64,000 bases of DNA from Pelagicoccus sp. SDUM812005 (GTDB lineage Bacteria; Verrucomicrobiota; Verrucomicrobiia; Opitutales; Opitutaceae), in the NCBI RefSeq assembly GCF_031127875.1, contig NZ_JARXIA010000001.1, positions 434,001 to 498,000 on the forward strand, written 5' to 3'. Shown here in pieces: positions 61,224-64,000 of the stretch. The number at the start of each line of letters is the position of its first letter. The stretch's first letter is position 1. A program made the position numbers and the translations under genes. Under the pieces are notes generated by a model. That model made no database searches, had not been told where the DNA came from, and worked only from the letters and a program-made list of their open reading frames with translations.

Positions 61224-63533
61224 TTAGAGGGGGAATCCTTCTTCGCCGAGAATGATTGAGAAACGCTTGTCGTTCGGCTCGCTTGAAAGCGTTTGCAGGG
61301 CTTCATCCCAGCTCAGTTCGGTCAATTCGAAATCGCCTTCCTCGTACGCGTAGGTTTCTCCGTCGTCTTGGTAGAGATCGAAGGTGGTGTCGGCTCCGGG
61401 GTAGAGAAGGATAGACACCTCGTTGCGGGGCGACTCTCCTGTGTGCTGGAGTTCGGGGCCGATGGGGATGATGCTGCCAGCTTTGACGAAGAGCGGTATG
61501 GTGTCGATGGGGGTGTCGACGGCGATGGTCTGTCCGCCATTGAAGCGTTCGCCAGTCCAGAAGTCGTACCAGTCGGTGCCGGCTGGCAAATAGATGCGGC
61601 GGGTGCGGGTTGTTTCTTCGACGGGAGCGCTGCCGGAGCGGTAGTACATGGGCTCGGTCACCGGACAGGCCATGATGGAGGGGCCGAACATGACTTGGTC
61701 GGCGATGGAGTAGGTCTCCTCGTCTTCAGAGAAGTCGAACGCGAGCGGGCGCATGAGGGTGTCGTGCTTGCGATGGCAAGCGGCGGCTGCGGAATAGATA
61801 TAAGGTAGAAGCCGGTAGCGAAGGTTGATGAACTTTAAAATGGAGTCGTAGAAGGGGGTGCCTGGTTCGCCGAATCTCCAAGGTTCGCGTGGCGTATCCG
61901 TTCCGTGGCTACGGAAGACGGGAGTGAAGGCGCCGAACTGCAGCCAGCGGGTGTAGAGCTCGCGGTAGCCGAGGTCATCGACGCCTTCCGGGTAATCGCC
62001 CGACCAAAACCATTGTTCCTGGCTTTTGACGAAGAAAGCTCCGATGTCCATGGTGACCCATGGGCATCCGCTGGCGGAGAAATTGAGCAGGGCGGCGATG
62101 TTTTGGCGCAGTGTCTCCCAATTGGCGGAGGGGTCGCCGGGCCAAGTGATGGTGCCGAAGCGCTGCTGGCCGGCATAGGCGGAACGAGTGAGGTTTACGA
62201 CGCGTTTATTGGGCTGGGATTTAAGTTGGTTTTCGTAAATGCCTTGGCTGTGGTAGAGCGAGTAGGCGTTGATGTGGGCAGGGTCGATGTGACGTTTGAA
62301 CTCGGCGATATTGAGGGCGGCTCGTTGGTGGCGATCACGTTTTTGATCGCCTTCCCAGTCGGCGATATAGGGTTCGGTGGAGTCGCACCACCAGGCGTCG
62401 AATCCGTATTGGAAAATTCCCTCTTCGGCCTGCTTCCAATAGAGTTCGCGCGCTTCGGGGTCGAAGGCGTTGTAGATGGTGTGGTCATTGAGCATCTTTC
62501 CCGCTGCGATCATTTCGGGACGATTTTTGCTGTCCATCATGTTGGGCCAGATGGAGATCATGACCTTCATATCCAAATCGTGAATATCGGAGCAGAGCTT
62601 GGCGGGGTCGGGGTAGCGAGTAGCGTCGAAATGCTTGCCGCCCCAGCCGTCGGGCCAGTAGTGCCAGTCTTGCACGATGAGGTCGATGGGAATCTGGCGG
62701 TTCCGGAACTCGCGGGCGACGGAGACGATTTCCTCCTGCGTTTTATATCGCTCCTTCGATTGCCAATAGCCAAAGGCCCAGCGGGGCATCATGCTGGCGC
62801 GGCCGGTGAGGATACGGTATTGTGCGATAACGGCGTCGGGAGTGTCGCCAAGGTAGAAAAAGAAGTCGAGTTCCTCTACGGTATCCAGAGAAAGGGTACA
62901 GTTATCGCTGCGGTCGTCGAACTCCATGGCGCACTCAGCGTGGAAGAGCAGGCCGTAGGATTTAGTGGAGACGAGGGTGGGGACGCAGGCTTTTAGATTG
63001 TGTTGGTAGAGGTATTGGTGGGTGCCGCGGAGGTTGAGGTGAGACTCCTCGTGGGAACCGAGGCCGTAGAGGGCTTCGTTGGCGTCGAGCTGAAAGCGGA
63101 TCTCGCCGCTGTAGGCGTCGCGATCGAAGATGGTTTCCTTGACTTTTCCCATGGCCCGCTCGCCATCTACGGTCTCGGTGAGGACGAGGGAGTCCTCGTC
63201 CATGATGGTGCGGTAGACCTTGCTTGGCTGTAAACGAAAGGGCTGCTCGCTGGTTTGGAGGCGTAATTCACCTTTCTCATCGAAAAAGTGGATCTGCCCA
63301 TCCCTTGAGTCTAGGCGCAGTCGAAGAGAACCTGTTGAAAGTTCTTGGATACCGCTCTGTTGCGACTTTTTGTAGTTGCAGCTTTGATACTCGGGATTGA
63401 CTAGAATGCCGGAAGCGGTGCTTGGAAAGTTTCCCGAGGGATTTACGCGTACGCGTGCGGTTTGTGCTGTCGGGAAGTCGATCTGTATCCAATATCCACT
63501 TTCCAGCCGAGACTTGAAGGGCTGAGCGTTCAT
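61224..63533 (-). CDS. GH31 alpha-glycosidase (alpha-xylosidase/alpha-glucosidase family)
   Basis: A 769-residue enzyme without a signal peptide, so probably cytoplasmic. After the N-terminal beta domain (YGLGSHEESHLNLRGTHQYL) comes the barrel: RWAFGYWQSKERYKTQEEI, IVQDWHYWPDGWGG, and FDAWWCDSTEPYIADWEG near 385, where the Asp is the catalytic nucleophile. WPGDPSANWETLRQNIAALL and FRSHGTDTPREPW follow, then the C-terminal beta domain. The family cleaves alpha-glucose, alpha-xylose or related terminal sugars. The WCDSTEP motif is common in the alpha-xylosidase-like clade. Its ATG directly follows the stop of the upstream gene (no gap). Confidence 0.92.
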   Translation of the reverse strand: MNAQPFKSRLESGYWIQIDFPTAQTARVRVNPSGNFPSTASGILVNPEYQSCNYKKSQQSGIQELSTGSLRLRLDSRDGQIHFFDEKGELRLQTSEQPFRLQPSKVYRTIMDEDSLVLTETVDGERAMGKVKETIFDRDAYSGEIRFQLDANEALYGLGSHEESHLNLRGTHQYLYQHNLKACVPTLVSTKSYGLLFHAECAMEFDDRSDNCTLSLDTVEELDFFFYLGDTPDAVIAQYRILTGRASMMPRWAFGYWQSKERYKTQEEIVSVAREFRNRQIPIDLIVQDWHYWPDGWGGKHFDATRYPDPAKLCSDIHDLDMKVMISIWPNMMDSKNRPEMIAAGKMLNDHTIYNAFDPEARELYWKQAEEGIFQYGFDAWWCDSTEPYIADWEGDQKRDRHQRAALNIAEFKRHIDPAHINAYSLYHSQGIYENQLKSQPNKRVVNLTRSAYAGQQRFGTITWPGDPSANWETLRQNIAALLNFSASGCPWVTMDIGAFFVKSQEQWFWSGDYPEGVDDLGYRELYTRWLQFGAFTPVFRSHGTDTPREPWRFGEPGTPFYDSILKFINLRYRLLPYIYSAAAACHRKHDTLMRPLAFDFSEDEETYSIADQVMFGPSIMACPVTEPMYYRSGSAPVEETTRTRRIYLPAGTDWYDFWTGERFNGGQTIAVDTPIDTIPLFVKAGSIIPIGPELQHTGESPRNEVSILLYPGADTTFDLYQDDGETYAYEEGDFELTELSWDEALQTLSSEPNDKRFSIILGEEGFPL

Positions 63534-64000
63534 CTAGACTGTGGTGGAGTCTTGGGCTTGGGCGAACTCTTCGAGCGCGATGTCGCGTATCAGTAAGGCG
63601 TCCTCCCAGCGGTCGCCGATTTCGGAGACTCCGCCTGATTCGTTGCGGAGGGTCGGAGCGTAGTAGATCGCGGGCCAAAGGAGCTCGGGAGCGAAGACGA
63701 GGAAATCACCGGGCCCGGCGCGTTTCAGGAAGCCTTCGAAACAGAGTCGCCAGAGCTCGCGGAAGTGCTGCACGTAGGTGGATTCGAGTTCGCCGGTGAC
63801 TGGTGCCTGTATGGCGCCGGGGGTGGCGATACGGCCATGCATGAAGCCTACGCGCTCGAGAACGGGACGGATGAAGTCTACTTTTTCGTCCCAGTGTCCG
63901 TTTACCATTTCGAGACCTGCGTACCAGTGGGAGAAGTCGCCGTTGAAGCGCAGCTCCGGAAAGCGCTTTACCAGCTGGACGGTGCGCCAATTGTCTTGGG
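63534..64000 (-). CDS. Sugar phosphate isomerase/epimerase-like TIM-barrel protein (5' part off the right edge)
   Basis: The frame runs from the right edge to a TAG at 63534, giving at least 155 residues. It includes LVKRFPELRFNGDFSHWYAG, then VGFMHGRIATPGAIQAPVTG and FLVFAPELLWPAIYYAP. The Asp-x-Ser-His-Trp strand and the His-Gly-Arg strand resemble the metal-binding region of the AP-endonuclease/xylose-isomerase-like superfamily. It directly abuts GH31, so the two are co-transcribed. Members include isomerases and epimerases of sugars and one decarboxylase of 3-oxo-isoapionate, so a link with the apiose locus is possible. The catalytic N-terminal half is not visible. Confidence 0.7.
   Translation of the reverse strand, partial: QDNWRTVQLVKRFPELRFNGDFSHWYAGLEMVNGHWDEKVDFIRPVLERVGFMHGRIATPGAIQAPVTGELESTYVQHFRELWRLCFEGFLKRAGPGDFLVFAPELLWPAIYYAPTLRNESGGVSEIGDRWEDALLIRDIALEEFAQAQDSTTV

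Noticed and set aside
1-64000. tRNA, rRNA, CRISPR arrays, insertion sequences
   Set aside because: No cloverleaf-like arms with a conserved T-loop, no regularly spaced repeats and no transposase or integrase frame were seen; isolated TTCGAAT matches (as near 14604) are parts of other elements.

Overview
The window reads as a chromosome segment of a free-living, probably marine, member of Verrucomicrobiota, most likely class Opitutae (Pelagicoccus- or Puniceicoccus-like). The basis is indirect: G+C-rich coding DNA with few strong Shine-Dalgarno sites, Opitutae-style TonB-dependent receptors with an N-terminal carboxypeptidase-like domain, an NrfHA/ResB/CcsA respiratory block, a formylglycine sulfatase, and dense plant-polysaccharide genes. 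No rRNA, tRNA, CRISPR array, transposase or integrase was found.

Left part (1-20391). On the minus strand lie an RND efflux operon (adaptor, pump, start of a TolC-like porin) and a nitrite-ammonification operon (nrfH, nrfA, then resB-ccsA for cytochrome c maturation). Then come an AraC regulator with a sulfatase, a small P-loop kinase, an outer-membrane barrel protein, and an IclR regulator divergent from a large TonB receptor. That divergent region carries three copies of a GTTCAAATGTGAAC-type dyad. A secreted TonB-C-like protein and a second AraC regulator follow.

Central accessory locus (20576-55899). The first block encodes a fucose/arabinose-isomerase-like enzyme, a split transketolase, a GlpK-like FGGY kinase and a sugar ABC importer (lipoprotein, DUF2291, ATPase, permease), followed by a PA14 protein, two exported nucleoside-hydrolase-fold (Sde182/DUF1593) proteins and an unknown exported protein. 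A PL1 pectate lyase points the other way. The second block encodes GH127, an NCS1 permease, a 59-residue membrane protein, GH78 rhamnosidase, a RuBisCO-like protein (RLP), a DUF1537 acid-sugar kinase, an Asp/Glu-racemase-like protein, a BASS transporter, a Gfo/Idh/MocA oxidoreductase, a second sugar ABC importer, an unassigned large glycosidase-like protein and GH28. My main inference is that this is a locus for a pectin component bearing D-apiose (rhamnogalacturonan II or apiogalacturonan). It combines an isomerase-kinase-transketolase route, as known for apulose, with an oxidative kinase-RLP route, as known for 3-oxo-isoapionate. The chemistry is inferred from families and neighbourhood; some expected enzymes of the oxidative route were not found.

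Right part (55906-64000, minus strand). A TonB receptor, a YfiR-family periplasmic protein and a hybrid histidine kinase with a CHASE8-like sensor form a tight three-gene operon. GH31 and the 3' part of a sugar-isomerase/epimerase-like gene lie at the edge.

A REP-like repeat of about 36 bp recurs in at least nine full or partial copies, twice supplying the C-terminal codons of a gene.
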